Assembly (NCBI GenBank): GCA_028696515.1
Contig: JAQVGX010000003.1
Location: 1-43,433, forward strand
DNA: 43,433 nucleotides
DNA from: Candidatus Dojkabacteria bacterium
Lineage (GTDB): Bacteria > Patescibacteriota > Dojkabacteria > JAHIVN01
Direction of reading: 5' to 3'
Shown: positions 28,794 through 37,683 of the stretch, in pieces
How positions within the stretch are numbered: the stretch's first letter is position 1
Layout: every line of letters begins with the position of its first letter
The notes under the pieces: model-generated
Seen by the model: the letters and a program-made list of their open reading frames with translations, nothing else
Databases searched by the model: none
Told to the model about the DNA's origin: nothing
Program-made: the position numbers and the translations under genes

Positions 28794-29786
28794 ATGGAGC
28801 ATGATCAGCCCACTAGTCAATCCATCGACCAAGCAAAAGCTCTCATTATCGCCCCAGCCTTATCACGTATGATTATCGATTCAACCTCTCCAGGCAGAAA
28901 ATCCTTCTTGGATATTGGAACCGGCGATGCATCTTTCGTACAATTTCTCATTTCTCAGCTTGAAAAAGAAGGAATAAGAATATCAGATATTACTCTTGTT
29001 GATATAGATACGGCTGTATTGCCGGCGCAGATATTAAGAGTCGCTGCGTCCAAGGCAACTGTTCGTTTGCTTCAATTCCCACCAGAAAGACATTTCGGGG
29101 AAGGAACTTCTTCAAGCGAAAATTCTATTGATATAGCAAACATGCAAATGGTCGCTCATCAGATAGCGAACGATGCTGAACTATCCCTAATCTTTGGCCG
29201 TTTATTTCTAGCATTAAGATCTGAAGGAGTTTTTTTTCTTACAGGACTTGATCCAAAATATATTGAATATCTCTACCAATCACAAAGTCCAAAGTTCACC
29301 TATAGCAACACACTGCCTTCTGGAACATTGGTAGGAACTTATCACTTGGATGAAACTGAAACTCGCCCATTATATTGTAGACCATTAGCCAACCTTTTAG
29401 CTATGCTTATCGGATTAGGTTTTGATATCAAAGAAATTAGTCACCCATCACTTGCTCCTCTTGCTCAGATTAAACCAAGATATGGCGCTTTACAAGCAGC
29501 CGGAATTCCTATGTTTCAAATTATAAAAGTTGCTAAAGGCAATAGATTTATTTCTTTCTCTGAAGGAATAGTCGCTCGAACTACTCCTGAATCTTCAGGC
29601 TACATGTTCGTCGAATTTATGGATGGTGACTCAGTCATTGTCCCAGACATCTTTGTCGCCCCAAAAGAAAGATTGGTTCTACTTGAAGTAACTCTCCCAG
29701 ATAAAAGAACATGTTTAACCCAATGGGCAATACCAGAAACAGGAGCTGCCGAAACAAGATCAAGGGTTTTTATAAGCAAAAAATAA
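28794..29786 (+). CDS. Class I SAM-dependent methyltransferase
   Basis: FLDIGTGDASFVQFLISQL motif I and SDITLVDID acidic loop. Confidence 0.72.
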   Translation: MEHDQPTSQSIDQAKALIIAPALSRMIIDSTSPGRKSFLDIGTGDASFVQFLISQLEKEGIRISDITLVDIDTAVLPAQILRVAASKATVRLLQFPPERHFGEGTSSSENSIDIANMQMVAHQIANDAELSLIFGRLFLALRSEGVFFLTGLDPKYIEYLYQSQSPKFTYSNTLPSGTLVGTYHLDETETRPLYCRPLANLLAMLIGLGFDIKEISHPSLAPLAQIKPRYGALQAAGIPMFQIIKVAKGNRFISFSEGIVARTTPESSGYMFVEFMDGDSVIVPDIFVAPKERLVLLEVTLPDKRTCLTQWAIPETGAAETRSRVFISKK

Positions 29787-29820
29787 TCGATCCAAGATCT
29801 AAAATCTGAAAAGGTATCTA

Positions 29821-30723
29821 TCAATACCTTTTTATAAAATCACCTATCAACGATGCCATTGTTATGATCTTGAGTTTTGAAAATTTCCATTTTCTATCGA
29901 GCAAGATTGAATCCGTAATATACATCTTATCTATTTTACTCTTTTCGAGCTTTCTCGTTGTCTTTGGAACAATCAAATGAGTCACGCAGTCATAGTATTT
30001 CCTTGCACCTTCCCTCTTGAGAAACTCACTCCCCTTAATTCTCGTTCCTCCAGTACTCACAAAGTCATCAAACGAAATAACATTCCTGCCCCTTACACTG
30101 CCACTCAGACGATGAAAGGTAACTTCCCCACTCTTGCGATCCCTAGATTTATCAAACTTTACTAAAGGCAGTTTCAATGCGTTTGAGAACTCCTTTGCGC
30201 GAGCATCAGCTCCCTTATCTAGTGCGACAACAACCCAATCACCAGAAAGTTTATCTCTAAAGTAGTCAATAAAAACTGATGCTGCGCTCAAGTCATAGAC
30301 TCTTTTATTGAACATCTTCAACACGAGCGGAGAGTGAATATCCACAGTAACAAATTCGTCTATTTCAGTTGACTCCAATATCCTCACTACGACTTTCGAA
30401 GAAAGAGGTTCGCCGTCTCGAAAAACCTTGTCTTGAGCAGAGTAACCAAACCAGGGAATGATCGCCACAACCTTTTTTGCCCCACATCTTTTCACAGCAT
30501 CAGCGATAAGCCCCAGTTCGAGTATATGTCTTTCTGCCGGGAAATTCGCTGATTGAAGAATAAAGATTGTTTCCCCCTTCACTTTTTCAAGAACTCGGAC
30601 ACGAAGTTCGCCATTTGGGAATTCTTCTAATTCAATTTTTCCTAATTTTACACCTAGTCCTTTGGCTATCTTTCTAGCTAAAGGAAGATTTGATGAACCG
30701 GCTAATAAAACTTTGTTCTTCAT
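29821..30723 (-). CDS. prs: Ribose-phosphate pyrophosphokinase
   Basis: LEEFPNGELRVRVLEKVKGETIFILQS, WFGYSAQDKVFRDGEPLSSK, VTVDIHSP, PRPP-loop-like FDDFVSTGGTRI. Confidence 0.9.
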   Translation of the reverse strand: MKNKVLLAGSSNLPLARKIAKGLGVKLGKIELEEFPNGELRVRVLEKVKGETIFILQSANFPAERHILELGLIADAVKRCGAKKVVAIIPWFGYSAQDKVFRDGEPLSSKVVVRILESTEIDEFVTVDIHSPLVLKMFNKRVYDLSAASVFIDYFRDKLSGDWVVVALDKGADARAKEFSNALKLPLVKFDKSRDRKSGEVTFHRLSGSVRGRNVISFDDFVSTGGTRIKGSEFLKREGARKYYDCVTHLIVPKTTRKLEKSKIDKMYITDSILLDRKWKFSKLKIITMASLIGDFIKRY

Positions 30724-30759
30724 AAGAAGTTTATAAGCTAAATGTTAGTAACAAGAATT

Positions 30760-31203
30760 TTAAGTATCAGAATCATTTATTTTCCCCAGCCTACGAATGT
30801 GTCTTTCATCCTTACTAAAAGCTGTATTTAGCCAAGTAGAAAGAATGCCGATTGCAAGATCGTCTCCCTGGACCCTTCCTCCCAGACACAACACATTAGC
30901 ATCATTATGTTCGCGACTCATTCTCGCCATAAATTCATTTGTACACAGTGCAGCTCTCACACCTCTAAATCTATTTGCAGCTATCGCTGTACCTATACCT
31001 GTCCCGCAACTAAGAATACCTTTTGAGCTATCATTTAAAATACTTTTACATAACTTTCGGACATAATCGGGATTATCTCCTGAATCTAGGGAGTCGGTTC
31101 CCAAATCAACAACATCAAATCCAAACTCTTTCATCCATTCTACAAGCACTGATTTTAGTTCAAAGCCGCCATGATCGGAAGCTATAAATATTCTTCCTAC
31201 CAT
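30760..31203 (-). CDS. rpiB: Ribose-5-phosphate isomerase B
   Basis: IFIASDHGGFELK, VVDLGTDS, GILSCGTGIGTAIAANRFRGVRAALCTN, NDANVLCLGGR. Confidence 0.94.
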   Translation of the reverse strand: MVGRIFIASDHGGFELKSVLVEWMKEFGFDVVDLGTDSLDSGDNPDYVRKLCKSILNDSSKGILSCGTGIGTAIAANRFRGVRAALCTNEFMARMSREHNDANVLCLGGRVQGDDLAIGILSTWLNTAFSKDERHIRRLGKINDSDT

Positions 31204-31207
31204 AAAA

Positions 31208-31594
31208 TTATGAGTTGGTTTTCATATTAACAGCTACCAGTACGATGCCAATTATTACTAGGACTGATCCAAACATTTGCAATGCATTGAATTTCTCACT
31301 GAAAAGAAAAACTGAAGCAATAGATACCAACAGAAAGGAAGATGCTAACATGATAGGGTAAGCGATATTCAAATTGATTTTAGTATACACAAGCGTCGAT
31401 AACACAAAGCTGAAGCCATAAAAACAAACACCCAAAATAAGCTGCCAATTTGTTAGCATAGTTTTTATAGTTACTGTAATAGCTTGTCCATCACCGAAAG
31501 CGACTTTCCCGGAACCTGCCTTCATAAGAAGCCCTCCTGCAGTATTTGATAATGCAAAAAGCCCCAGCAAGATCCAATAAATAATATTCCCCAT
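31208..31594 (-). CDS. EamA/SMR-like small drug/metabolite transporter
   Basis: 128 aa, four TM; YTKINLNIAYPIMLASSFLLVSIASVFLFSEKFNALQMFGSVLVIIGIVL. Confidence 0.75.
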   Translation of the reverse strand: MGNIIYWILLGLFALSNTAGGLLMKAGSGKVAFGDGQAITVTIKTMLTNWQLILGVCFYGFSFVLSTLVYTKINLNIAYPIMLASSFLLVSIASVFLFSEKFNALQMFGSVLVIIGIVLVAVNMKTNS

Positions 31595-31650
31595 CTCGAA
31601 TAACTAATAGTTAAGATAAACATACTTTAAGAATTTGATTTATCAAATTC

Positions 31651-32757
31651 CTACTTGATATCATTCTTTGGTTCATACTCTGCAAACATTCCGCCCCATT
31701 TCGAATTTTTCATCCAATTTTTGAATATCCCCTTCTCTTTTACATTCCATCTATAGTAATCATGATAAACCTCTGACCACAGAATAGGAATATTTACAAT
31801 AGGTGTATGAAAAACAAGTTTCTGCAAGAATTTAGTAGGACCATACCAACCAAGCCAAGCTAGTTTCTTGTGCATAGTTGACCCCACCTCGAATTTCCAA
31901 TTTTCTTTTGCAACATCAGTATCACCTACTATATCTATCTCCGAAGGATTTCCTACCCCCAAACCCTGCTCATGAGCCATTTTAATGTACTTAATCTTCA
32001 TCGGATCGAAGCCCATCATCTTCGCAGATACCGCATCAATTGCGACCTGATCACGGCTGGCAATGATAACATCCTTTTCTTCCGGAATAAGAGTACGCGG
32101 ACCCGGTCCATTCCCGGACATTGTTCCGTCCATCACGGCAAAAACTCCTGAGTGAATTTCTTTCTGAATTGCCAAAAGATCTACAAGAGTTTCATGGATC
32201 CAAGTATGAGTATAGTGTCGTCTTTTAGTCAAGAGACCTCCAAAGGCATTTTTCATAGCCCCTGTTGTTGTAGTATAGATATGACACTTAACAGTGGGCA
32301 GATGAACGATGCTCTTGTCCTTGAAGTACTCAGGGATACTTATTCCCTCTGGAAATATCTTATCCAGAACATTCATCTTAGCTTTTGGTTTATAAACTTC
32401 CCATTTGATATCCTCTTTCTTAAAATTGAAAAGAACTGGAATATCATACTTTTTAAAAACTCCCTTATACTTATTCAAGTCCTCTCCTTTAAAGGCATTC
32501 GTTACTACTGTCTGATTCTGCACACACGTGACCTTGCTATAATTTGCATTCTTCAACGCCCTGGCAACTCCTTCCAGCTGCCAAGGAGTAGTATTTGCTG
32601 AGGGCATCGGATAGTGCCAGGAGATATTATCCTTAAGAATCACTTCTTTATCCTTTGGCATCTCTTGTTCGAAATCGGCCAACTGCATAAGCTTTTCATA
32701 ATCATCCAGCACTGTTTCCGGCTTAGTCCTTAGAACAGCTACTTTTGGTTTAGTCAT
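31651..32757 (-). CDS. DUF362 domain-containing protein
   Basis: LKDNISWHYPMPSANTTPWQLEGVARALK; STVKCHIYTTTTGAMKNAFGGLL-type motif; DGTMSGNGPGPRT; IIASRDQVAIDAVSAKMMGFDP. Confidence 0.82.
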   Translation of the reverse strand: MTKPKVAVLRTKPETVLDDYEKLMQLADFEQEMPKDKEVILKDNISWHYPMPSANTTPWQLEGVARALKNANYSKVTCVQNQTVVTNAFKGEDLNKYKGVFKKYDIPVLFNFKKEDIKWEVYKPKAKMNVLDKIFPEGISIPEYFKDKSIVHLPTVKCHIYTTTTGAMKNAFGGLLTKRRHYTHTWIHETLVDLLAIQKEIHSGVFAVMDGTMSGNGPGPRTLIPEEKDVIIASRDQVAIDAVSAKMMGFDPMKIKYIKMAHEQGLGVGNPSEIDIVGDTDVAKENWKFEVGSTMHKKLAWLGWYGPTKFLQKLVFHTPIVNIPILWSEVYHDYYRWNVKEKGIFKNWMKNSKWGGMFAEYEPKNDIK

Positions 32758-32783
32758 ATCGTCTGCTACTTAAAGTTATCTAG

Positions 32784-32847
32784 GTAGAAACAATTGTTAC
32801 ACTATTGTAATACAATTGTTAAACAATAGTGTAACAATTGTTTCTAC
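32784..32847. repeat. Array A: five 8-mers at 11-bp period inside perfect 25-bp inverted arms
   Basis: Units start at 32790, 32801, 32812, 32823 and 32834: ACAATTGT-tac-ACTATTGT-aat-ACAATTGT-taa-ACAATAGT-gta-ACAATTGT. Arms gtagaaacaattgttacactattgt / acaatagtgtaacaattgtttctac. Confidence 0.95.
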
Positions 32848-33710
32848 TCAAAAAAATATAAGAGTCCCATAGACACTAGCCCCCACATTATTACAACGAA
32901 GGCCAGAGGAAAATCTGTCAGCAAAGTTTCGGTCGGGCTTTCTCCCATATCCTTCTTATGGACTAAATACAGATATCTAAATATTCCATAAATCACTAGT
33001 GGGATAGTGAAAATAAAGTACTGGGTATGAAAAGTATTAAATGTGTAAAAGACATAGCTGACTAGCACAGCCGGAATAATGATATTTGACATTTGATCCA
33101 GCATTTCGACACTATAATGTTCCAATACTTTTCGTTTTTCTCCCCCATTCTTGTTAATCTCAACAAATTCTTGCCTTCTTTTCATAATAGCTAAGAACAA
33201 AGTCAGTAGAAAGGTAATTACTAGAAACCAAGAAGAAATGGTAACGTCTATAACTACTGCTCCCCCGACAGCTCGAAGAACAAAACCAATAGCAACTAAA
33301 ATAATATCAACAATCACAATATGTTTGAAAACGTATGAGTATAACAAATTGGTAATAACATATACTAAAAGGATCAAGGCAAACATGGGATGGATAACAA
33401 GTGCAGTCAGAATCGAAGAAGCCCCTAGAACTACACTTATCAAAAGTGCGACTCCCTTATTAAGCTCGCCAGAGGCAATCGGCCTGAATTTCTTCTTTGG
33501 ATGCTTTCGATCGTTTTCATAGTCGATTATGTCGTTTATGATATAAATACTGCTTGCTGTAAATGAGAAAAGGAAAAATGCGCAGATAGTTAATACAAGC
33601 GCACGAATATTTATAAATTCAGCCGCAAAAACAAGGGCCGGAAAAACGAAGATGTTTTTCACCCACTGCTTTGGACGAAGAGCTTTGATTATTGCTTTGA
33701 ATGTAGTCAT
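32844..33710 (-). CDS. UbiA-family prenyltransferase, decaprenyl-phosphate phosphoribosyltransferase-like
   Basis: LRPKQWVKNIFVFPAL and SSIYIINDIIDYENDRKHPKKKFRPIASGEL (DxxxD-type motif), polytopic. Confidence 0.86.
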   Translation of the reverse strand: MTTFKAIIKALRPKQWVKNIFVFPALVFAAEFINIRALVLTICAFFLFSFTASSIYIINDIIDYENDRKHPKKKFRPIASGELNKGVALLISVVLGASSILTALVIHPMFALILLVYVITNLLYSYVFKHIVIVDIILVAIGFVLRAVGGAVVIDVTISSWFLVITFLLTLFLAIMKRRQEFVEINKNGGEKRKVLEHYSVEMLDQMSNIIIPAVLVSYVFYTFNTFHTQYFIFTIPLVIYGIFRYLYLVHKKDMGESPTETLLTDFPLAFVVIMWGLVSMGLLYFFE

Positions 33711-33828
33711 ATGAAATAATATCTAGCGTTTAAAACACAAGTTCGATTCAACAATTTTAAGCTACGTGATTTTACAACAAAAAAAAGTTTTTGGAAATTT
33801 AAAATAAATCACCTTTTATGGAAACAAT

Positions 33829-35214
33829 ATGACCGTATCAATTGTAGGAACCGGATATGTAGGATTGACAACCGGAGCTGTTCTGGCTGCTGCAGGTAAT
33901 AAGGTATACTGTATCGATGTAGATGCCAAGAAAATTGAAACCATTCAGAGCGGGAAGTCCCATTTCTACGAACCCGGCCTAGACAAACTCATAGCAGAGG
34001 GTATCAAAAGCAAAAAGTTAATTCCCACAACAAGATACAGGAATGCTATCCCATACAGCGACATCGCCATTATATGCGTTGGAACCCCGTCCAAGGGGGA
34101 TGGAAGTGTCGACCTTTCTTATATTTACTCCGCAGGAATTTCTATTCACCAGTATATGAAAGATGAGCTTGTCATAGCCCAAAAAAGCACAGTCCCAGTC
34201 GGGACAGGAAGAAAATTGGAAAGAATTCTCAGAAATGGCAATAAAAGCAAAAAGTTTAATGTCGTAAGTTGTCCAGAATTCCTAGCGGAGGGATCTGCGG
34301 TTTTTGATACGCTGAATATGGATAGAATAGTCGTTGGAGGAGATTCAGAAAAAGCTAAGCAAAAAATGATAACACTGCTTGAATCTATTGATAAATTCTC
34401 AAGTAAAATAAATACAAAGGAACTCACAAAATATTCAACAGTCTACAAGAATAAGGTCATATATCACAACAAAACTCCTTTTAAAGATAGAGTCATCTCT
34501 GTTGGTCTTGAAAGCGCAGAGCTCATCAAGGTGACAGCAAACGCATTTCTCACTACCAAAATTTCATTTGCGAACTCCATAGCTAGAATATGTGATCAGA
34601 CAGGAGCAGATATCCTTGAGGTCATGGAAGGAGTCGGCAGAGATGAAAGAATCGGAAAAGCATTTCTTTACGCAGGACTGGGATGGGGCGGCGGCTGTTT
34701 TCCAAAAGATACCGCAGGACTTATATATCATGCAGATGAAGTCGGTTTTGATTTCAAGATTCTAAAAGCAGTAGTAGACCTCAACAATTCTCAAGTCCTT
34801 TATGTAATAAGAAAAGTTCACAAAATTCTAGGTGCAGATCTCGAAGGAAAAAAGATTAGCGTACTTGGCCTGTCATTTAAACCCGGAACTAGTGATGTAA
34901 GAATTTCTCCTTCAATCAGACTCGTCAATAACCTCATCAGAAAGGGAGCAAAGGTCACAGTATACGATCCGAAGGCACTTCAGGAAGCAAAAGCCGACAT
35001 TGATGGCAGCGTTCATTATGCAAATAATGTTGATGAAGCTGTCAAAGGCTCAGAACTAGCAATTCTAGCTACTGACTGGCCTGAGTTAGTAGACATTGAT
35101 TTTAAGAAGCTGAAAAAGATATTTAAAAGGCCAAATCTACTGGACGCAAGAAATAAGTGGGACAAGGAGCAAGCTATAAAATTTGGCTATAAATACTTTG
35201 GGATAGGCAGATGA
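33829..35214 (+). CDS. UDP-glucose/GDP-mannose dehydrogenase family protein
   Basis: VSIVGTGYVGLTTGAVLAAAGNKVYCIDVD, CPEFLAEGSA, AELIKVTANAFLTTKISFANS, GWGGGCFPKDT, VLGLSFKPGTSDVR. Confidence 0.95.
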   Translation: MTVSIVGTGYVGLTTGAVLAAAGNKVYCIDVDAKKIETIQSGKSHFYEPGLDKLIAEGIKSKKLIPTTRYRNAIPYSDIAIICVGTPSKGDGSVDLSYIYSAGISIHQYMKDELVIAQKSTVPVGTGRKLERILRNGNKSKKFNVVSCPEFLAEGSAVFDTLNMDRIVVGGDSEKAKQKMITLLESIDKFSSKINTKELTKYSTVYKNKVIYHNKTPFKDRVISVGLESAELIKVTANAFLTTKISFANSIARICDQTGADILEVMEGVGRDERIGKAFLYAGLGWGGGCFPKDTAGLIYHADEVGFDFKILKAVVDLNNSQVLYVIRKVHKILGADLEGKKISVLGLSFKPGTSDVRISPSIRLVNNLIRKGAKVTVYDPKALQEAKADIDGSVHYANNVDEAVKGSELAILATDWPELVDIDFKKLKKIFKRPNLLDARNKWDKEQAIKFGYKYFGIGR

Positions 35215-36272
35215 AAATATTAGTAACAGGTACTGCAGGATTCATAGGATCATTTTTGACTAGAGCACTTATAAGTCTAGATCATAGTGTCGTCGGAATA
35301 GATAACTTTCATCCGTATTATTCAAAAAAAGCTAAGAATTTCAACCTTGACCTTATAAGATTCCACTCTGGACAAGATCTAAAAGAATTCACTGGTAAAT
35401 CTATTTCCAAGATTTACAGCAAATTATCTGAGAAGACGGAGACCAAAAAGAGCAAGGGATATTTTAAGTTTATCGAATGTGATATTCGAAAATACAGATC
35501 TCTTGCAAAGATAATAAAACAAGAGAGAATAACTCACATTGTTCACCTTGCCGCAATGGCCGGAGTCCCCTACTCTATAGAGAAACCTAGAGAATATGTA
35601 GAGGTTAATATTGATGGGACTACAAATCTTTTGGACATAGCCGTAAAAAATAAAATTAGTAATTTTATTTTTGCTTCTTCTTCATCAGTCTATGGTGCCT
35701 CACAAAAAGTGCCTTTCATAGAAACACAGAATGTTGATAATCCTATATCTCCTTACGCTGCTACTAAGCGAATGGGAGAAATTCTTTGCTATACCTTCAG
35801 CTATCTCTATCTACTTCCTATCACATGTCTTCGGTTTTTCACAGTTTATGGTCCACTTCAAAGACCATACGGCATGGCTATTCAAAAATTTATCAGACAA
35901 ACGGACAAAGGCGAACCTATGACTGTTTACGGAGACGGGACGATGTCTCGCGATTATACATATATCGATGATACTGTTCGTGGAATAATATCTGCCCTGA
36001 ACAAACCCCAAAGATATCAAATCTACAATCTCGGTAATTCACATCCGGTCTCACTCAAAAGGCTGACAGCACTAATAACTAAATATATGCAGAAAGGTAA
36101 AACGGAATACCTCGATAAGCCCTCCACAGAAGTGCCTACTACCTACGCAAATATCAGCAAAGCTCAAAAAGAGCTCTCGTATAAACCTGAAGTAACAATT
36201 GAACCAGGACTGAAAAGACAAATCGAAATTTACAAATCAATGCCAAAGTGGTATAAGGAGCTTGAAGTATGA
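35211..36272 (+). CDS. NAD-dependent epimerase/dehydratase (UDP-glucuronate 4-epimerase-like)
   Basis: ILVTGTAGFIGSFLTRALI, HLAAMAGVPYSIEKPREYVEVNIDGTTNLLD, SSSSVYG, SPYAATKRMGE. Confidence 0.93.
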   Translation: MKILVTGTAGFIGSFLTRALISLDHSVVGIDNFHPYYSKKAKNFNLDLIRFHSGQDLKEFTGKSISKIYSKLSEKTETKKSKGYFKFIECDIRKYRSLAKIIKQERITHIVHLAAMAGVPYSIEKPREYVEVNIDGTTNLLDIAVKNKISNFIFASSSSVYGASQKVPFIETQNVDNPISPYAATKRMGEILCYTFSYLYLLPITCLRFFTVYGPLQRPYGMAIQKFIRQTDKGEPMTVYGDGTMSRDYTYIDDTVRGIISALNKPQRYQIYNLGNSHPVSLKRLTALITKYMQKGKTEYLDKPSTEVPTTYANISKAQKELSYKPEVTIEPGLKRQIEIYKSMPKWYKELEV

Positions 36273-36415
36273 AGACATTTATAAACATTACAATTTTATC
36301 CCTTACCCTGATATATCTTCTTGAGATCATGTTTTTCGACAAGAGAATCACTGCCAATCTAATTCTTGCATTATGCATAACAATTATTTACAAAATTTTC
36401 AAAAATGATAGATAA
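36269..36415 (+). CDS. Small two-TM membrane protein (48 aa)
   Basis: Translated by me: MKTFINITILSLTLIYLLEIMFFDKRITANLILALCITIIYKIFKNDR*; overlaps the end of the epimerase gene by 4 bp (ATGA) and the start of the next ORF. Confidence 0.55.
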   Translation: MKTFINITILSLTLIYLLEIMFFDKRITANLILALCITIIYKIFKNDR

Positions 36416-36689
36416 GCTCATACTATTCTCCTGCATTTTAGCCGCATTCACAATTTTATATATGAGCATCAGGGAAATTCTCACAGAGTCTAAATGGAAG
36501 CATATTTCAAAGGATCTAAGTTTAGCTCTTTCAGTATCTATTGTGTCCATATCTATTATTTATGCCGGCATTGACTCTATAGGACCTTTAGCTCTGCTTA
36601 TATCATCGTTGGCAGGACTAATATTATTTTTAACCTCTCTAACGATTCTAAAAGAAGATGGATCTTATAAATCTCTGGAAAAAAAGTAA
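36405..36689 (+). CDS. Small hydrophobic membrane protein
   Basis: 94 aa with about 3 TM segments; tightly packed with neighbouring plus-strand genes. Confidence 0.55.
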   Translation: MIDKLILFSCILAAFTILYMSIREILTESKWKHISKDLSLALSVSIVSISIIYAGIDSIGPLALLISSLAGLILFLTSLTILKEDGSYKSLEKK

Positions 36690-37080
36690 GGTACTAAACA
36701 TCATAATACTTGGGATATACTCAAAATATTATTTTTTACTAATTATTTGTCTTTCCATCCTGACGATCATACTGAGCTTCGGTTTTGGACTCATAACAGC
36801 TTTCAGGATAGTATTCGGAACAATATATAGCCTTTTCTTGCCTGGATTTATGATCAGCCATATTCTATTTAAGGTTGGGAAAATAGGATACGTAGAAAGA
36901 GGTGTTTTAAGCTTTGTACTATCAATCTCAATTATCCCGCTTGTCATTTTCTACTTCAATCTAGCTGGTGTAAGAATAACTTCATTTAGTACTTTTTTTA
37001 TCATTCTTTTGACCTGTGTTCTTTCCGGAGTGATAGTATATTTCAAAAATAAGAAACCCAAGAGACAACAAAAACAGTGA
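36658..37080 (+). CDS. DUF1616-like membrane protein
   Basis: 140 aa; ITAFRIVFGTIYSLFLPGFMISHILF...ERGVLSFVLSISIIPLVIFYFNLAGVRI pattern. Confidence 0.6.
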   Translation: MDLINLWKKSKVLNIIILGIYSKYYFLLIICLSILTIILSFGFGLITAFRIVFGTIYSLFLPGFMISHILFKVGKIGYVERGVLSFVLSISIIPLVIFYFNLAGVRITSFSTFFIILLTCVLSGVIVYFKNKKPKRQQKQ

Positions 37081-37683
37081 CGAGAATATCCCAACTAAAA
37101 TTGTTCCTCCAGCTTCTTTAGATTGATAATCCAACCTATCAAAAATCACTTTGATCAAACTCCTGGACTTATAAATTGGCACTAGATTCAGGTTTCCTGC
37201 TTGTTCTTTCCCATCAAAGAAAAGCTGCCCTCCCATCAAATCATGATGTTTCAAATACCGGAACAGAATTCTTTCATCTTGCGGAAATCGTATATAGTAA
37301 ATCCGACCTTGTGAATTCTCAATAGCCTCGAATCTGTAGTTTAACACGTCACATTTATTTACAAGAATCGATTGATCCAATTTGGCTACAGTTAACTCAT
37401 TATGGTCTTTATTTAGTATCTGAATCGGATTACTTGGGATCTGACAATCCTCACTCTGGAGATCAAACCCTGCAAAATTATCTCCTTCAGCGACGATCAT
37501 TTGCATTATCAAGTGCTCACTACTGTCTATGATTTCATATTTTTCTTCGTCAAATCTCTGGGGAACAAAAACTTGGCTCTTATCATATTCCTCCCGCACA
37601 AAGAGATATACGAAGGGAGAGCTAACTAAAAGGATAGTTAGAATTGATAAAGTTATTTTTTTCAAACTCTCTTTCTTCTTCAT
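36982..37683 (-). CDS. Two-TM protein of unknown function with extracytoplasmic domain
   Basis: 233 aa; N-terminal TM ITLSILTILLVSSPFVYLFV, C-terminal TM TILVGIFSSLFLLSLGFLIFEIYY; 4-bp overlap with upstream DUF2142 gene. Confidence 0.65.
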   Translation of the reverse strand: MKKKESLKKITLSILTILLVSSPFVYLFVREEYDKSQVFVPQRFDEEKYEIIDSSEHLIMQMIVAEGDNFAGFDLQSEDCQIPSNPIQILNKDHNELTVAKLDQSILVNKCDVLNYRFEAIENSQGRIYYIRFPQDERILFRYLKHHDLMGGQLFFDGKEQAGNLNLVPIYKSRSLIKVIFDRLDYQSKEAGGTILVGIFSSLFLLSLGFLIFEIYYHSGKNTGQKNDKKSTK

